From Bordetella parapertussis (GTDB lineage Bacteria; Pseudomonadota; Gammaproteobacteria; Burkholderiales; SG8-41): a stretch of DNA of 23,723 bases. The translations under genes and the position numbers were made by a program. Shown piece by piece: positions 22,249-23,723 of this stretch (its first letter is position 1; every line of letters starts with the position of its first letter). The stretch is from positions 1 through 23,723 of the forward strand of contig CAMBCD010000005.1 in the NCBI GenBank assembly GCA_945863085.1, written 5' to 3'. Below the pieces are notes generated by a model. It saw nothing but the letters and a program-made list of their open reading frames with translations, did no database searches and had not been told where the DNA came from.

Positions 22249-22277
22249 TTTACAAAGATAGGCAGGAAAGGCATCAT
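22249..22277 (+). promoter_or_regulatory. Predicted promoter of pilC
   Basis: TTTACA (22249-22254) and CATCAT (22272-22277) are 17 bases apart, matching 5/6 and 4/6 of the sigma-70 consensus. They lie in the 115-base gap ahead of pilC and would give a leader of about 50 bases. I see no convincing sigma-54 -24/-12 pair here. Confidence 0.5.
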
Positions 22278-22333
22278 TCTGTGAATAACTGATCGTAACC
22301 TATTGGTTCATCGAAGAATTTTGGAGGTTCGCC

Positions 22334-23563
22334 ATGGCGACTGCCGCCGCTGCCGCTCGCAAATCAGAGATTGCTGAATACACTTTTCGCTGGATCGGCC
22401 AGGATCGCGCCGGCAAAACCGTGCGCGGCGAAATGCAGGCCAGCGGCGAGGCGCAGGTCAACGCCACGCTGCGCCGGCAGGGCATCAAGATCGTCGAAGT
22501 CAAGAAGCAGCGCCTGGGTCGCGGCGGCTCGGTCTCCGAAAAGGACATCACGCTGTTCACCCGCCAGCTCGCGACGATGATGAAATCCGGCGTGCCGCTG
22601 CTGCAGGCCTTCGACATCGTCGGCAAGGGCCATAGCAATCCGGCGGTCGCCCGGCTGCTGATGACCATCAAGTCTGACGTCGAAACCGGCATGAGCCTGA
22701 AGCAGGCGTTCGAAAAACACCCGCTGCATTTTGATGCTCTGTTCTGCAACCTGGTCGGCGCCGGCGAAGCCGCCGGTATTCTGGAAAGCCTGCTCGACCG
22801 GCTCGCCACCTACAAGGAAAAGATTCTCGCCATCAAGGCCAAGATCAAATCCGCGCTGTTCTACCCGATCGCCATCATCGTGGTCGCCGTGGTCATCACC
22901 GCGATCATCATGATTTTCGTGATCCCGGCATTCAAGGAAGTGTTCAAGAGTTTCGGCGCCGACCTGCCGACACCGACATTGATCGTGATGGCCATGTCCG
23001 ACTTCGTCGTCGCCAACTGGTTCATTCTTTTCGGTGGTGCCGGTGCTGCGATCTGGGCATTCTTCTGGACTTGGAAACGCTCTGAGAAAATGCAGATGTT
23101 CATGGATCGCCTGACGCTGAAAATTCCGATCTTCGGCGACCTGATCCGGAAATCGTCGATCGCGCGCTGGACGCGCACCTTGTCAACGATGTTTGCCGCG
23201 GGCGTTCCCCTGGTCGATGCGCTGGGCTCCGTTGCGGGCGCCTCCGGCAACTACGTCTACTTTGTCGCCACCAAAAAAATCCAGTCCGAGGTCTCCACCG
23301 GCTCCAGCCTCACGTCCTCGATGCAGGGCACCGAGGTATTCCCGAGCATGGTGATCCAGATGGTGATGATCGGCGAGGAGGCGGGCTCGCTGGATGCGAT
23401 GCTGGGCAAAGTTGCCGACTTTTTCGAACAGGAAGTGGATGACACCGTGGAAGCGCTGGCCAGCCTGATGGAACCAATGATCATGGTGGTGCTGGGCACG
23501 CTGATCGGCGGCATGGTGATCGCGATGTATCTGCCGATCTTCAAGCTGGGTTCTGCGGTATAA
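22334..23563 (+). CDS. pilC: Type IV pilus inner-membrane platform protein PilC
   Basis: PilC is the polytopic inner-membrane platform that works with the PilB/PilT motors in pilus assembly and retraction. The 409-residue protein has the usual N-terminal FRWIGQDRAGKTVRGEMQA, then two T2SSF domains: about 75-198 (FTRQLATMMKSGVPLLQAFDIV...FCNLVGAGEAAGILESLL) and about 275-400 (WTRTLSTMFAAGVPLVDALGSVAG...MVMIGEEAGSLDAML). Three membrane stretches are present (PIAIIVVAVVITAIIMIFVIPAF, WFILFGGAGAAIWAFFW and MIMVVLGTLIGGMVIAMYLPIF). TGGAGG gives a strong ribosome site. The prepilin peptidase follows, but pilB is not upstream as in the common pilB-pilC-pilD order; a CorB-like gene is there instead. 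Confidence 0.97.
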   Translation: MATAAAAARKSEIAEYTFRWIGQDRAGKTVRGEMQASGEAQVNATLRRQGIKIVEVKKQRLGRGGSVSEKDITLFTRQLATMMKSGVPLLQAFDIVGKGHSNPAVARLLMTIKSDVETGMSLKQAFEKHPLHFDALFCNLVGAGEAAGILESLLDRLATYKEKILAIKAKIKSALFYPIAIIVVAVVITAIIMIFVIPAFKEVFKSFGADLPTPTLIVMAMSDFVVANWFILFGGAGAAIWAFFWTWKRSEKMQMFMDRLTLKIPIFGDLIRKSSIARWTRTLSTMFAAGVPLVDALGSVAGASGNYVYFVATKKIQSEVSTGSSLTSSMQGTEVFPSMVIQMVMIGEEAGSLDAMLGKVADFFEQEVDDTVEALASLMEPMIMVVLGTLIGGMVIAMYLPIFKLGSAV

Positions 23564-23655
23564 ACCCGCGGTATAAGCCTTGCCACGCCGCGTGCGGTTC
23601 GCGCAGCCGGGCGTTGGGCGCTGACCCCGCGTACCGTTTCCGGTAATTGCCGACC

Positions 23656-23723
23656 ATGCTGTCAAATCCCCTGATCTTTGCCTTTTGTGCGGCGCTGCTG
23701 GGCCTGTGTGTCGGCAGTTTCCT
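23656..23723 (+). CDS. pilD: Prepilin peptidase (partial, 5' end only)
   Basis: Only 22 codons are in the window. They read MLSNPLIFAFCAALLGLCVGSF, a hydrophobic first helix ending in the GSF that precedes the NVVIHRLP signature in type IV prepilin peptidases. The position right after pilC, 92 bases downstream, is the standard place for pilD. PilD cleaves and N-methylates type IV prepilins. The catalytic aspartates are beyond the edge, so the call rests on the N-terminus and context. Confidence 0.75.
   Translation, partial: MLSNPLIFAFCAALLGLCVGSF

Overview
The window is GC-rich, tightly packed, and reads like a betaproteobacterium, most likely of the order Burkholderiales. Two Bug/TctC-type periplasmic solute receptors, the rpsP-rimM-trmD-rplS operon, the ffh / ypjD / corB-like neighbourhood and a following pilC-pilD pair all fit that lineage. 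The placement is an inference from gene content; there is no rRNA in the window. No stretch longer than 300 bases lacks a gene.

Region 1 (about 1-12,780) is one long leftward array of thirteen genes, all on the minus strand, faced by a divergent GntR/HutC-type regulator (12831-13601). In transcription order it encodes: a small SAF-domain subunit and a large UxaA-family lyase subunit (a split pair like sulfolactate sulfo-lyase SuyAB), a thiamine-diphosphate enzyme, an SdhB-like iron-sulfur subunit, two small haem-anchor membrane subunits, a cytosolic formylglycine-type sulfatase, a Bug receptor, the alpha and beta subunits of a class I fumarase/tartrate dehydratase, an SdhA-like flavoprotein, a second Bug receptor, and a malate/L-lactate-type (Ldh_2) dehydrogenase cut by the window edge. 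Dehydrogenase, hydratase and hydroxyacid dehydrogenase together copy the succinate-to-oxaloacetate half of the TCA cycle. The flavoprotein, however, has Cys at the position of the FAD-linking His and Glu where canonical enzymes have a substrate-binding Thr. I infer a dedicated catabolic pathway for an unidentified succinate- or hydroxyacid-like compound, possibly sulfur-containing. This is the best candidate in the window for an undescribed system.

Region 2 (about 13,600-15,470) holds an exported helical-repeat (TPR-like) protein of unknown function. Its gene carries five copies of a roughly 32-base GC-rich palindromic element inside the coding region, read in two different frames, and a sixth copy fills the gap to the GntR gene. 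This looks like a selfish or REP-like element that inserts without breaking the reading frame.

Region 3 (about 15,510-23,723) is housekeeping: rplS, trmD, rimM and rpsP leftward with a clear terminator and promoter; a nitroreductase-family gene; ffh leftward; then ypjD-like, a CNNM/CorB-like membrane protein, pilC and the first codons of a prepilin peptidase rightward.
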